Of a DNA stretch of 64,000 nucleotides, positions 42,190-51,419 are shown piece by piece. Below the pieces are notes generated by a model. It did not search any database. It was given only the letters and a program-made list of their open reading frames with translations, and was not told where the DNA came from. Position 1 is the stretch's first letter, and every line of letters begins with the position of its first letter. Both the position numbers and the translations under genes were made by a program. Origin of the DNA: Lachnoclostridium sp. UBA5890 (GTDB taxonomy: Bacteria; Bacillota; Clostridia; Lachnospirales; Lachnospiraceae); contig DJEU01000065.1 in NCBI GenBank assembly GCA_002431395.1, positions 67,028 to 131,027 of the forward strand, written 5' to 3'.

Positions 42190-43518
42190 TTACAAAATAT
42201 TTTCTTTCTCTGCCACAAACGTTACCATCTGATTTTCTTCATATTTTGTCGTTTCAACCGGGACACCAAACCGTACATAACGCTCATTATGTCCGGTAAG
42301 ATAGGACGTTCCATCAATTTTTTGAATTTCTTCAAAAAGTACGGTCACTTCTTTGCCGATGAAATACTGGCGGTAATTTTGCTTCAACTGCTCGACATCC
42401 CGAATCAGGATTTCACTGCGACGGTGTTTCTCCTGTGCCTCCACCTGATCTTCCATCTTCGCCGCTCTCGTGCCGGTTCGCTCACTGTAAGGAAAGACAT
42501 GGATATCTGCCAGTTCCGCTTCTTTTACAAAAGCTCTCGTCGTCTCAAAATCTTCGGTCGTCTCCCCAGGGAAGCCCACAATAACGTCGGTTGTAATTGC
42601 CGGGTGCTCATAAAATTCACGGATCTGCTCACATTTTTCCAAATATTCTACAGCTGTATAATGTCGATTCATCCGTTTTAACGTAATATCACATCCACTC
42701 TGTAAGGATAAATGAAAATGTGGGCAAAATTTGGTTACTTTTTTCAATTCATTCAAAAATTCATCACAGATAATGCGTGGTTCCAGCGATCCTAAGCGGA
42801 TTCGCTCGATTCCGTCAATCGTATCAATTTTTTTCATCAATTCAACCAATGGCTGTCCTTTTAGTTCCACAAACTGCTTGTAAGGAGAACGGTCTACCCC
42901 ATACGAAGACAAATGAATTCCTGTGAGAACCACTTCTTTAAATCCTTGCGCTGCATACTTTTTGACTTCTTCGATCACATCGTCTTCCTCGCGGCTTTTC
43001 AACTGTCCGCCGCCACGCACATAAGGAATCAAACAATACGTACAGAACTGGTTGCAGCCATCTTGAATTTTAATGTATTTTCTGGTACGGTCCTCGATCG
43101 GACTGCTCTCATGAGCCTTTTCCTGCTGCTTTGCATCGTAATTTCCTTTTTCTTCCACTTTCCATGACGGACGGTGTTCTTTCACATAGTCTAAAACCTG
43201 CAAAGCAATCGAGGCTTTGTCGCGATTGGCAAATACCACATCGATGGTGTCATCGTCTTCCAGCTGCGCTTTCCCGCTTTCCGCATAACACCCCGTCGCA
43301 ACGACGATACTTTCCGGATTCAGACGTCTGGCACGGTGAAGCATCTGGCGGGATTTTCGGTCTGCAATATTGGTAACAGTGCACGTATTCACGATATAAA
43401 CATCTGCCTTTTCTTTAAACGGAACAACCGTTACATGATTTGCCTCAAAATCCGCCTCCATCTTTTCTGTCTCATAAAAATTTACTTTACATCCCAGGGT
43501 CAAAAACGCCACTTTCAT
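42190..43518 (-). CDS. mtaB: tRNA t6A37 methylthiotransferase
   Basis: Radical-SAM enzyme adding a methylthio group to t6A at position 37 of tRNA (ms2t6A). It is 442 residues: an N-terminal UPF0004 domain with cluster cysteines (LGCKVNFYE, NTCTVTN, VATGCYAE), a radical SAM motif CNQFCTYC, and a C-terminal TRAM domain. The ATG at 43518 begins the family N-terminus MKVAFLTLGCKVN; GGAGG lies 12 bases upstream, a rather long spacing. An upstream start at 43551 adds a non-family tail. Confidence 0.94.
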   Translation of the reverse strand: MKVAFLTLGCKVNFYETEKMEADFEANHVTVVPFKEKADVYIVNTCTVTNIADRKSRQMLHRARRLNPESIVVATGCYAESGKAQLEDDDTIDVVFANRDKASIALQVLDYVKEHRPSWKVEEKGNYDAKQQEKAHESSPIEDRTRKYIKIQDGCNQFCTYCLIPYVRGGGQLKSREEDDVIEEVKKYAAQGFKEVVLTGIHLSSYGVDRSPYKQFVELKGQPLVELMKKIDTIDGIERIRLGSLEPRIICDEFLNELKKVTKFCPHFHLSLQSGCDITLKRMNRHYTAVEYLEKCEQIREFYEHPAITTDVIVGFPGETTEDFETTRAFVKEAELADIHVFPYSERTGTRAAKMEDQVEAQEKHRRSEILIRDVEQLKQNYRQYFIGKEVTVLFEEIQKIDGTSYLTGHNERYVRFGVPVETTKYEENQMVTFVAEKENIL

Positions 43519-43594
43519 CGTCGTTGTTTTCCTCCATTCTACATTTTGCACAATTTTTTGATTAATTTTCTATACTTGTGGTTGATTTTTTCTA

Positions 43595-43626
43595 TTGACA
43601 TAATTTGCGCGACATAATACTATAAT
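43595..43626 (+). promoter_or_regulatory. Promoter of the HPr-like gene
   Basis: TTGACA (43595-43600) and TATAAT (43621-43626) are both perfect but 20 bases apart. TACTAT at 43618 gives the standard 17-base spacing. One of these is probably used. Confidence 0.55.
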
Positions 43627-43682
43627 ACATGAAGGAAGAAATTCCTTTCCAGAAAAAATTTTCAAAAAAGGAGGAACAAATT

Positions 43683-43913
43683 ATGAAAACAGTAAAAATT
43701 TCTTTAAACTCCATTGACAAAGTAAAGGCATTTGTAAACGAAGTAACAAAGTTTGATGCTGAATTTGACTTGGTTTCCGGAAGATATGTAATCGACGCAA
43801 AATCCATCATGGGTATTTTCAGTCTTGACTTGTCTAAGCCGATTGACTTGAACATCCATAGTGAAAATGACGTAGATGCGATCTTGGAGAAATTACAGCC
43901 ATTTATCGTCTAA
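43683..43913 (+). CDS. HPr-like protein lacking the catalytic histidine (Crh-like)
   Basis: A 76-residue HPr-fold protein. The region of the PTS HPr active site (GLHARPA) is replaced by NSIDKVKAF, so it cannot carry phosphate from enzyme I. The regulatory serine segment is kept (DAKSIMGIFSL, Ser41, matching Ser46 of HPr). This is the arrangement of Bacillus Crh, a CcpA co-regulator phosphorylated by HPr kinase. The ATG at 43683 follows AGGAGGAACAAATT; the upstream ATG at 43629 has no ribosome site. It is a single-gene unit with its own promoter and terminator. Confidence 0.88.
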   Translation: MKTVKISLNSIDKVKAFVNEVTKFDAEFDLVSGRYVIDAKSIMGIFSLDLSKPIDLNIHSENDVDAILEKLQPFIV

Positions 43914-43932
43914 TCCGACATCAGGTTACATC

Positions 43933-43953
43933 GTCTCGGTAATTTACCGAGAC
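43933..43953. other. Perfect 10-base hairpin after the HPr-like gene
   Basis: Arms GTCTCGGTAA and TTACCGAGAC around a single T, 19 bases past the stop. There is no T-run on either side. It may be a 3' stabilising structure or a protein site, ahead of the true terminator at 43984. Confidence 0.5.
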
Positions 43954-43983
43954 TGTCTATGGGGAACAAAAAGTACAATGTGG

Positions 43984-44019
43984 GGACTGTGCATCTTACA
44001 GAGATACAGTCCTTTTTCT
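43984..44019 (+). terminator. Intrinsic terminator of the HPr-like gene
   Basis: Arms GGACTGT (43984-43990) and ACAGTCC (44006-44012), with further ATCT/AGAT pairing inside, followed on + by TTTTTCTT. It also separates the gene from convergent thiI. Confidence 0.85.
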
Positions 44020-44057
44020 TGCTCTTTTTCCTCTTTAAAAATCTCCCACCCTGTTTT

Positions 44058-45251
44058 TTATTCTTCTGAATCCGGTGAAACTTTTATGATCTCGCGTGTT
44101 GTCACCGCTGTCTCAAACATTTCATCAATTTTTTCCGAAAGATGTGTCTCGGATTTTTCGATGCGCTCCAGATCCGGTTTGGTAACCGGGTGTTTTGCCA
44201 CAAAGGTGGTACAACAGTCTTCGTATGGCAGAATCGAAGTTTCAAATGTATTGATCTTTTCTGCAATATCGATGATATCCTGCTTATCAAAAGCAATGAC
44301 CGGACGGAATACCGGCATCGTGCAGACTGCATTGGTTGCTACCAGACTCTGCATTGTCTGGCTTGCCACCTGGCCTACGCTTTCTCCGGTGATCAACGAC
44401 AGACATCCTGTCTCTTTTCCGATATATTCTGCAATTTTCATCATATAACGGCGCATAATGATCGTCAGTTCATCATGCGGGCATTTGTCATAAATATACA
44501 TCTGAATATCCGTAAAGTTTACTACGTGAAGCGTGATCTCTCCCGCATATTCACTGACTAATTTTGCCAGATCAACAACTTTCTGTTTTGCACGCTCACT
44601 TGTGTAAGGCGGTGCATGAAAATACACAGCTTCAATCTTGACACCACGTTTTGCCATCATATAACCGGCTACCGGGCTGTCAATTCCCCCAGAAAGAAGA
44701 AGCATGGATTTGCCACTGGTTCCGACCGGCATTCCGCCCGGTCCCTTAATACTGCTCACATACACATACGCGCGATGGCGGATCTCTACGTTGACAGAAA
44801 CTTCCGGATGATGCACATCCACCGACGCATTTGGCATATGGTCAAGGATATATTCTCCCGTCGCACGGCAGATCTCCGGACTTGTCATTGCATAGCTTTT
44901 GTCACTTCTTTTTGCAAAAACTTTAAATGTAAATGGTTTGTCTCCAATCTCTTCTTTCATGTGTTCCAAAAGTTCTTTGCAGACCGTCTCAAACGACTTG
45001 TCTTCCACGAGAACAACCGGGCAGATGTGTGCGATACCAAAACATTTCGTTAAATTCTCAATCACTTCGTCAAAATCAAACTCGCTTTTTGCCTCCACAT
45101 AGATGCGTCCGTTTTCTTTTTCTACCAGGAACTCACCTTCGCAGCGTGCGAGTTTTTCAATCACGCGGTCGCGCAGGGCATCCTCAAAAATGTAACGGTT
45201 TTTTCCTTTAATTCCAATCTCGGAATATTTGATCAAAAATGCTTTTACCAT
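44058..45251 (-). CDS. thiI: tRNA 4-thiouridine synthetase ThiI
   Basis: ATP-dependent sulfurtransferase making s4U8 in tRNA and possibly supplying sulfur to thiamine synthesis. It is 397 residues: ferredoxin-like and THUMP domains (1-165) and a PP-loop ATPase (SGGIDSPVAGYMMAKRGVKI). There is no C-terminal rhodanese domain, as in Bacillus, so persulfide must come directly from a dedicated cysteine desulfurase; the neighbouring gene supplies one 14 bases upstream. Confidence 0.96.
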   Translation of the reverse strand: MVKAFLIKYSEIGIKGKNRYIFEDALRDRVIEKLARCEGEFLVEKENGRIYVEAKSEFDFDEVIENLTKCFGIAHICPVVLVEDKSFETVCKELLEHMKEEIGDKPFTFKVFAKRSDKSYAMTSPEICRATGEYILDHMPNASVDVHHPEVSVNVEIRHRAYVYVSSIKGPGGMPVGTSGKSMLLLSGGIDSPVAGYMMAKRGVKIEAVYFHAPPYTSERAKQKVVDLAKLVSEYAGEITLHVVNFTDIQMYIYDKCPHDELTIIMRRYMMKIAEYIGKETGCLSLITGESVGQVASQTMQSLVATNAVCTMPVFRPVIAFDKQDIIDIAEKINTFETSILPYEDCCTTFVAKHPVTKPDLERIEKSETHLSEKIDEMFETAVTTREIIKVSPDSEE

Positions 45252-45265
45252 GATTACCTCTTTTC

Positions 45266-46429
45266 TTATCTTCTAACATAACGCCGTAACACCGGCAATA
45301 ATTCTTTTAACTGTTCCACTGTATAATCTAATTCTTCAATTGTAGTATAAACTGAAAAACTAAATCGTATCGTTGATTCCAGCAACTTGTCCGGCACTCC
45401 GATCGCCTGCAGCGTCGAACTGATCCCCGGATGATTGGAGGAGCAGGCAGAGCCGGAAGACACATAAACACCGCGGTCTTCGAGAGCATGAAGCAATACT
45501 TCACTTCCTACGCCTTCAAAACTTGCACTGACAACATGCGGCGCACACTCTCGCAATTCCGGCGTAACCGCATGAACAGTGACTTTGTCAATCTCTTCCA
45601 GTTTTTGGATGAGATGCGCTTTGCATTCATACATCTGCGATACTTTGGCGAGATGATCTTCGTACATCTTCTTTGCCGCGAGTCCCAGTCCTGCGATTCC
45701 CGGCACATTCTGGGTTCCGGAACGCCGTCCGTTCTGCTGACCGCCCCCGTGAATGATCGGATGCATTTTTACGCCATCTGCCACATATAAAAATCCGGTT
45801 CCTTTTGGTCCATGGATTTTATGTCCGCTGACCGAAAGAAGATCGATCTTTAATTTTGCCGGTGCGATCTTCATCTTGCCATATGCCTGAATCGCATCCA
45901 CATGAAACAGGATAGCCGGATCATATTCTTTTATCGTCTTTCCGATTCCCTCGATATCGAGAACGGAACCAATCTCATTGTTTACCATCATCGTCGAAAC
46001 CAGGATCGTATCCGGACGAAGCGCTTCCTTCAGATCCTCCCATGAGATATGTCCCATCGAATCTACCGGAAGGTAGGTTACTTCAAATCCAAACTGCTGC
46101 TCCAGATACAGACACGGTTCATACACTGCCGCATGTTCAAAGCAGGTGGTAATAATATGCTTTCCGCGACGTTTGTTGGCAAGTGCGGTTCCGATCAATG
46201 CCTGATTGTTACTCTCCGTTCCGCCGGAAGTAAATATAATATTTTTTCGTTTACACTTTAACGTCGCTGCAATCGCATCTGCCGCTTCGCGGATATACTT
46301 TTCCGCCTCCACTCCCTTTCCATGCAGGGAGGACGGATTTCCATAATCCTCGCACATCACTTTCGTCACTAATTCTGCCACTTCCGGAAACGCTTTCGTC
46401 GTAGCCGCATTGTCTAAATATGCTTCCAT
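45266..46429 (-). CDS. Cysteine desulfurase (NifS/NifZ type)
   Basis: PLP enzyme releasing sulfur from cysteine as a persulfide, 387 residues. The PLP lysine is in SVSGHKIHGPKG, and the active-site Cys in YVSSGSACSSNHPGIS sits on the short class II-like loop. Pairing with a rhodanese-less ThiI repeats the Bacillus nifZ-thiI arrangement and points to tRNA thiolation as its main job. It begins 11 bases after rsmE. Confidence 0.94.
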   Translation of the reverse strand: MEAYLDNAATTKAFPEVAELVTKVMCEDYGNPSSLHGKGVEAEKYIREAADAIAATLKCKRKNIIFTSGGTESNNQALIGTALANKRRGKHIITTCFEHAAVYEPCLYLEQQFGFEVTYLPVDSMGHISWEDLKEALRPDTILVSTMMVNNEIGSVLDIEGIGKTIKEYDPAILFHVDAIQAYGKMKIAPAKLKIDLLSVSGHKIHGPKGTGFLYVADGVKMHPIIHGGGQQNGRRSGTQNVPGIAGLGLAAKKMYEDHLAKVSQMYECKAHLIQKLEEIDKVTVHAVTPELRECAPHVVSASFEGVGSEVLLHALEDRGVYVSSGSACSSNHPGISSTLQAIGVPDKLLESTIRFSFSVYTTIEELDYTVEQLKELLPVLRRYVRR

Positions 46430-46440
46430 TTTCTATTTCC

Positions 46441-47184
46441 TCACTTATTTTCTTCCATGCGAAACATCATCACTGACAACAATGCCAGTCCTGCCGTCTC
46501 AGTACGTAAAATCCGTTTCCCAAGGGAAATCGGCTCAATCCCCTGCTGTATGGCACGCTCGACTTCTCCGCGTTCAAACCCGCCTTCCGGTCCGATAAAA
46601 ATGCCAATCTCCGCAGCTTCCGTAATATTTTTCAAAACCTGTTTGGTCGCTTCCATGTCATCAAAAAGTTCGTATGGTATTACATTTTTTTCCAGTTCTC
46701 CTGCCATTTCCAAGGCTTTTCCAAAATCTACCACTTCATGAACTTCCGGAATTATTCCTCTTCCGCTCTGTTTTGCCGCCGCCTCGGCAATCGCCTGCCA
46801 GCGGCTCACTTTTTTTGCCGCTTTCTTTTCATCCAGTTTTACGACCGCGCGTTTTGTGCGCACCGGTACAATCTCATAAGCACCGAGTTCTACCGCTTTT
46901 TGTATGATCCATTCCATCTTATCGGCTTTGGGAAGCGCCTGAAACAATACCAGTTTTGACGGCAGTTCCGTCTGCACCGGCCGTTCCTCTTCAATCACAA
47001 GTTCGACGCTCTCCGGCTGAAAAGATTCGATGGCACAGAGATAATCCACGCCTCGGCCCGCCGATATGACAAGTTTTTCGCCTTCTTTCATACGCAGTAC
47101 ATTGGCAATGTGGTTCACATCATCCCCTGTAATCTGCGCATATCCATCCCAAATCTGCTCGAGTGGTACAAAAAAATGATACAC
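46441..47184 (-). CDS. rsmE: 16S rRNA m3U1498 methyltransferase
   Basis: SPOUT-class methyltransferase, 247 residues. The N-terminal PUA-like domain begins VYHFFVPLEQ; the trefoil-knot SAM site shows IGIFIGPEGGFERGEVE and SLGKRILRTETAGLA. Translation most likely starts at the GTG at 47184, which has GGAGG 7 bases upstream; ATG starts further upstream add an unrelated cysteine-rich stretch. It heads the rsmE-desulfurase-thiI operon. Confidence 0.95.
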   Translation of the reverse strand: MYHFFVPLEQIWDGYAQITGDDVNHIANVLRMKEGEKLVISAGRGVDYLCAIESFQPESVELVIEEERPVQTELPSKLVLFQALPKADKMEWIIQKAVELGAYEIVPVRTKRAVVKLDEKKAAKKVSRWQAIAEAAAKQSGRGIIPEVHEVVDFGKALEMAGELEKNVIPYELFDDMEATKQVLKNITEAAEIGIFIGPEGGFERGEVERAIQQGIEPISLGKRILRTETAGLALLSVMMFRMEENK

Positions 47185-47283
47185 GTTATTTCCTCCATAT
47201 TTACCGCAAAGAGCACAAGCATTGTACATGCCTGTGCTCATAACTCTTCATGAAAATAATGGTTGTCTTTACAGAAAGAAACC

Positions 47284-48003
47284 TTATCCCAAAAGTCCGT
47301 ATTTGTTATACAGTGACGTTCCGGAATTCAATGTCAGCTGATTGGATGCCAGCTGGTAAAATCCATTTGCTTTCGTCGATAACCGGGAAGCATATCCGGA
47401 TGCTCCACTGAAAAAGTTCTTGATATCGCTTGTCGAAGCTTCTTTGAACTTCTTTTCATCGATGGTAAGTGTCTGATCGTCTTCAATCGTAATGCCGATC
47501 TTATTCCACTGTGCCTCATGGGCTTTCGTATCATTTACCATCCATGTACGGCTCTGTGAAATGCTCACAAGATCACTCTTTCCGGTCTGTTTTGCCAGGG
47601 AATTGTAAGTATTTACCAGATCTTTCACTTTGCTGTAAACGGCATCGCCGGATGTCTTATCATAATCTATCGCTGTCACGGCATCTGCTGCTTTTTTCAT
47701 CTGATCCGCTTCGCTTTTGATGTTTGACAATGCTTCATCGCTTGTCGAAGTCTTCAATTTGCTGATCTTATCATTGATCGTATTCAAATATTCTTCGGAT
47801 GAACTGTTCTTACCGGAACTGCTCGTCTTATCTGTCGAAGATGTCTGCTTTGCATAATACGATTTCAGCATCTTTGTGTAGACACCGCTCCGCATGAGAC
47901 TAAGATCTCCAAAATTGGAAGCAGATAAAAAGCTGCCTGCGGAAACACTTGACTTCGAACCAAACAATGTATTTGCTATCATCGAATTCATACTAACATT
48001 CAT
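47284..48003 (-). CDS. Hypothetical protein with FliD-like C-terminal region
   Basis: A 239-residue Ser/Thr/Lys-rich protein without a signal peptide. A low-complexity stretch (about 53-70) is followed by coiled-coil-like helices. The C-terminal third (WNKIGITIEDDQTLTIDEKK, IKNFFSGASGYASRLSTKA) recalls the end of flagellar cap protein FliD. No flagellar genes are nearby, and the protein is far shorter than FliD. Similar orphan proteins seem common in Lachnospiraceae, but I cannot name the family. AAAGGAG precedes the start. Confidence 0.6.
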   Translation of the reverse strand: MNVSMNSMIANTLFGSKSSVSAGSFLSASNFGDLSLMRSGVYTKMLKSYYAKQTSSTDKTSSSGKNSSSEEYLNTINDKISKLKTSTSDEALSNIKSEADQMKKAADAVTAIDYDKTSGDAVYSKVKDLVNTYNSLAKQTGKSDLVSISQSRTWMVNDTKAHEAQWNKIGITIEDDQTLTIDEKKFKEASTSDIKNFFSGASGYASRLSTKANGFYQLASNQLTLNSGTSLYNKYGLLG

Positions 48004-48059
48004 ACCGATCGACTCCTTTCGATTTCATACATCGTTCCTTCTATACCTATTATCGTCTA

Positions 48060-49547
48060 TTATAACAGATATGTAAAGTCTTTTCCATATATTTTTTTCA
48101 TTCCGTGAACAATGGCTTCACGTTCGCTGTAATGATGCTTCACTCCGTTGATCTCCTGGTATTCCTCGTGGCCTTTTCCAAGAAGCACGATCATATCGCC
48201 CTTTTCGGCATGTTCCAGAGCATACGCCACGGCTTCTTCCCGATCCGGGATCACGACATAATTGCCATCGCTTTTTGCCATTCCGACTTTGATATCTTCG
48301 ATAATATCCATCACGTCTTCGCGGCGTGGATTGTCGCTTGTGATAACAGCAAGTTCACACATTTTTCCGATGACTTCTCCCATCTCGTAGCGGCGTACTT
48401 TGCTTCGGTTTCCACCGCATCCAAACACAGCGATAATGCGGTTTGGCTTGTATTCTCTAAGTGTAGAAAGCACACTTTCCGAGCTTACCCCATTGTGGGC
48501 AAAATCGATCAATACAGAAAATTCATCCGATACCGGCATCGCCTCTACACGGCCGCGGACTTTCACGTGCTCAAGGGCATGCAGAATGATTTCTTTTGGC
48601 ATGTTCATTGCCACTCCCGTGCAGGCAGCACACAGGGCATTGTAAATGTTAAAGCGGCCCGGAAGTCCGACTACGACATCGCCTTCCAGAAGACCTGACG
48701 CATGGAATTTCATGGACAGATCGCCGCCCTGCGTCACATGTTCGATATCGCTTCCCTTGACATCTGCTTCTTTCTCGACACCAAAGGTAAGAAGTTCACA
48801 TGTCGCATTTTTAATAATATCTTCATAATGCGGATCATCTTTATTGATAATTCCCACTTTGCAGTGTTCAAACAATTTCGCCTTACAGGAAAGGTATTCT
48901 GCGAAATCTTTGTGCTCGCCGGGCCCGATGTGGTCCGGAGAAATGTTGGTAAATACTCCGTAATCAAATTCGATACCGGCAACACGATCCATCTTGATTC
49001 CCTGCGAAGAAACCTCCATTACCATATATTCGCAGCCATTTTCCACCATCATGGCAAACAGTTTCTGAAGTTCATAGGATTCCGGCGTCGTGTTTTCCGT
49101 CACAATTGCTTTTCCCTTCATAAAAGCGCCAATTGTTCCGATAATTCCGACCGTTTTTCCGGATTTTTCAAGAATATCACGAACCATCGTTTCCGTCGTC
49201 GATTTTCCTTTGGTTCCGGTAATTCCGACTGTGATCATTTTTTTCGCCGGATAGCCGAAATACGCTGCCGACATCAAGCTCAATGCTTCTCTTCCATTTT
49301 TTACCAAAACAACTGTAACATCTTTCTCTTCCACTTCCACACGTTTTTCCACAACGACAACGCCTGCTCCCTGTGTAACCGCGCTGTCGATAAATTTGTG
49401 TCCATCCACAACCGTGCCTTCAATCGCAACAAACATCACATCTTTTTTCACTTTTCGTGAATCGTACGCGATATCTGCCACCTCTTTGTCAAGTGACCCT
49501 TGAAGCACTTCGTAATTTACCTCTGCAAGAACCTGTTCCAGTTTCAT
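48060..49547 (-). CDS. murE: UDP-MurNAc-tripeptide synthetase MurE (meso-DAP type)
   Basis: Cytosolic Mur ligase adding the third stem-peptide residue of peptidoglycan, 495 residues. It shows the N-terminal UDP-binding domain (IAYDSRKVKKDVMFVAIEG), the P-loop GITGTKGKSTTETM, the central motif, and the C-terminal specificity motif DNPRRED, which marks meso-diaminopimelate as substrate. The ATG at 49547 follows AGGAGGCAGATT. It is not in a dcw cluster here; a secreted esterase gene follows or precedes it on the same strand. Confidence 0.95.
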   Translation of the reverse strand: MKLEQVLAEVNYEVLQGSLDKEVADIAYDSRKVKKDVMFVAIEGTVVDGHKFIDSAVTQGAGVVVVEKRVEVEEKDVTVVLVKNGREALSLMSAAYFGYPAKKMITVGITGTKGKSTTETMVRDILEKSGKTVGIIGTIGAFMKGKAIVTENTTPESYELQKLFAMMVENGCEYMVMEVSSQGIKMDRVAGIEFDYGVFTNISPDHIGPGEHKDFAEYLSCKAKLFEHCKVGIINKDDPHYEDIIKNATCELLTFGVEKEADVKGSDIEHVTQGGDLSMKFHASGLLEGDVVVGLPGRFNIYNALCAACTGVAMNMPKEIILHALEHVKVRGRVEAMPVSDEFSVLIDFAHNGVSSESVLSTLREYKPNRIIAVFGCGGNRSKVRRYEMGEVIGKMCELAVITSDNPRREDVMDIIEDIKVGMAKSDGNYVVIPDREEAVAYALEHAEKGDMIVLLGKGHEEYQEINGVKHHYSEREAIVHGMKKIYGKDFTYLL

Positions 49548-49589
49548 AATCTGCCTCCTGTCTGGCACGCCCGTGCCGCTTTGACTGCC

Positions 49590-51374
49590 TTATGCGAAAA
49601 ACCGATTGTTCAATATACGGTCTTTTAAAAATTTATATGCCCGCTTTGACAATTTTCTCCGCATCTGGCGCTTCACTTTTGCCCGATTAATATGTTTCTT
49701 TGTCATTTTCACCTGTGCTTTCGTACACGTAGCAGAAAATGTCATAATCCGTTCTGCGTGCTTATTACGGCTCCATTTTTTCCAAAGCGGCTGCTGTACA
49801 GAATCCGCTTCGGTCGTGTTCGGATTACCGGTATATAAAAAGCGTTTCATATACCCACGCATCACCTGTGATAGCTGTTCTCTTCCCGGTTTGTTTTTCT
49901 TATTATAAATGGAATCGCTTGTATCCTTTTCCCCGCGTTTGTAACGGTTCAGTAAAAAGTCCACATCCATTCCATGGATTGCTCCGACATATCTGGCATA
50001 ATTTTCAGACGTTACGCTGGCACTCTCGCCCCATTGGAAGCGGTATGTGTAAATGTCAGAATGATACGGATCAATCGCTATTTTGGATGCCAATTTTTCC
50101 AAATAAAAGGAACTCTGCAGCTCACTTCCATAAGTTTTGGCAATTTTTAACATTCTGTAAAACTGTTTCCGATTGCGAAACGTCTTCGGTCGCTTTGTCA
50201 ATATGCGCTGCATGCTTTTATATGACATGTTGGCAAATTCAGAACGGTTTGTCGCGATGATCATCGGAACACGGTGATATCCGCCGTACTCCAGGCAGTC
50301 AAATCCATCTTTTGGTATGACCGTTCCATCACGGAAACATTGCGGGAAATTCGTCAGACGAAGTCCGGAACTTCCTGCCATCTTCTTAATCTCTTTATCG
50401 CTGAGCGAATACAATATTTTTTTCTTCTTTTTCGCAGACATCCGTTTCACATAGCGGAGTGCCCGTTTTTTCTTTGAAAATCGTCCACGGCGAACGAGAA
50501 TTTTTGCCAGTTTTTCATCGGTCCATTTTCTTCCTTCCTGCTTACTGCAGGTCGTCATTCCGCCACTGAAACTCACTACCTTATGGAACAATCCCGTCAT
50601 GATCGGCGATATCATCACATTCAGACTATCTCTGGCACCCGCCGAGAAACCGGAAAGTGTCACATTGGACGCATCCCCGCCAAACGCACCGGCATTATCA
50701 CGCACCCATTCAAGTGCCAGTTTAATATCTAACATCGCGAAATTTCCGCTGTCTGTATATTTATTTCCGGTCTTCAATGCCTCAGACTGAAGCCAGCCAA
50801 ATACTCCCTGCCGAAACTCAACCGAAACAACGATCACATCCGTTTCGTCTACAAATGTAGAAAAGTTCATATTCGGCGTTCCCCCGACGTTTCCACCGCC
50901 GTGTAGAAAGACCATGACCGGAACTGCCTTGGAAAGATTTTTCGGACGATATACATTTAAAAACAGGGCATCGTCTCCCTTTGCCTTTCTGGCTTTTGTG
51001 CATTTTTTTATGCCCTGCCAGGACGCAACTGCCGTCGGTGCACTCCATCGTTTTGCTGTTCCATACGGGATTCCCATATAACGGAATGATTTTTTGCCCT
51101 GCACTCCGGCGATTTCTCCCGCATTTAATTTTACATATTTTGAATTTTCAAGGTTGACCGCAGGTGTCGGTGCTGGCATCGGTGTCGCTGCCAGACCGCT
51201 TCCCGTCATTGCTGACGGGCTCACTGCCGCACCGCTCACAGCTCCGCCGCTGACTGCCTGTGCTTTCTTGTCAGAATTTTCTCCGGCTGCTTTCGGATGA
51301 CCTGTCATTCCCCATACAAATATAGTTGCCAGTAACATCATCACCCCAGACCATGCAAAAATTCTTTTATTCAT
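49590..51374 (-). CDS. Secreted type B carboxylesterase
   Basis: An exported alpha/beta hydrolase of the carboxylesterase/PnbA family, 594 residues. A signal segment (IFAWSGVMMLLATIFVWGM) precedes a Gly/Ser/Val and Pro linker (40-72). The catalytic domain has the oxyanion-hole motif FLHGGGNVGG, the nucleophile S244 in LSGFSAGA (usual GESAG varied to GFSAG), an acidic residue in ATNRSEFANM and a His in YVGAIHGMDVDF. The usual cysteine of EDCLFLN is Ala here. The C-terminus is very basic, like the other surface proteins of this window. Substrate unknown; ester-linked plant or wall substituents are possible. Confidence 0.85.
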   Translation of the reverse strand: MNKRIFAWSGVMMLLATIFVWGMTGHPKAAGENSDKKAQAVSGGAVSGAAVSPSAMTGSGLAATPMPAPTPAVNLENSKYVKLNAGEIAGVQGKKSFRYMGIPYGTAKRWSAPTAVASWQGIKKCTKARKAKGDDALFLNVYRPKNLSKAVPVMVFLHGGGNVGGTPNMNFSTFVDETDVIVVSVEFRQGVFGWLQSEALKTGNKYTDSGNFAMLDIKLALEWVRDNAGAFGGDASNVTLSGFSAGARDSLNVMISPIMTGLFHKVVSFSGGMTTCSKQEGRKWTDEKLAKILVRRGRFSKKKRALRYVKRMSAKKKKKILYSLSDKEIKKMAGSSGLRLTNFPQCFRDGTVIPKDGFDCLEYGGYHRVPMIIATNRSEFANMSYKSMQRILTKRPKTFRNRKQFYRMLKIAKTYGSELQSSFYLEKLASKIAIDPYHSDIYTYRFQWGESASVTSENYARYVGAIHGMDVDFLLNRYKRGEKDTSDSIYNKKNKPGREQLSQVMRGYMKRFLYTGNPNTTEADSVQQPLWKKWSRNKHAERIMTFSATCTKAQVKMTKKHINRAKVKRQMRRKLSKRAYKFLKDRILNNRFFA

Positions 51375-51419
51375 CGTATCTTTTCCTCATTCATTTTTTA
51401 TCAAAACAATTTCCGTTTT

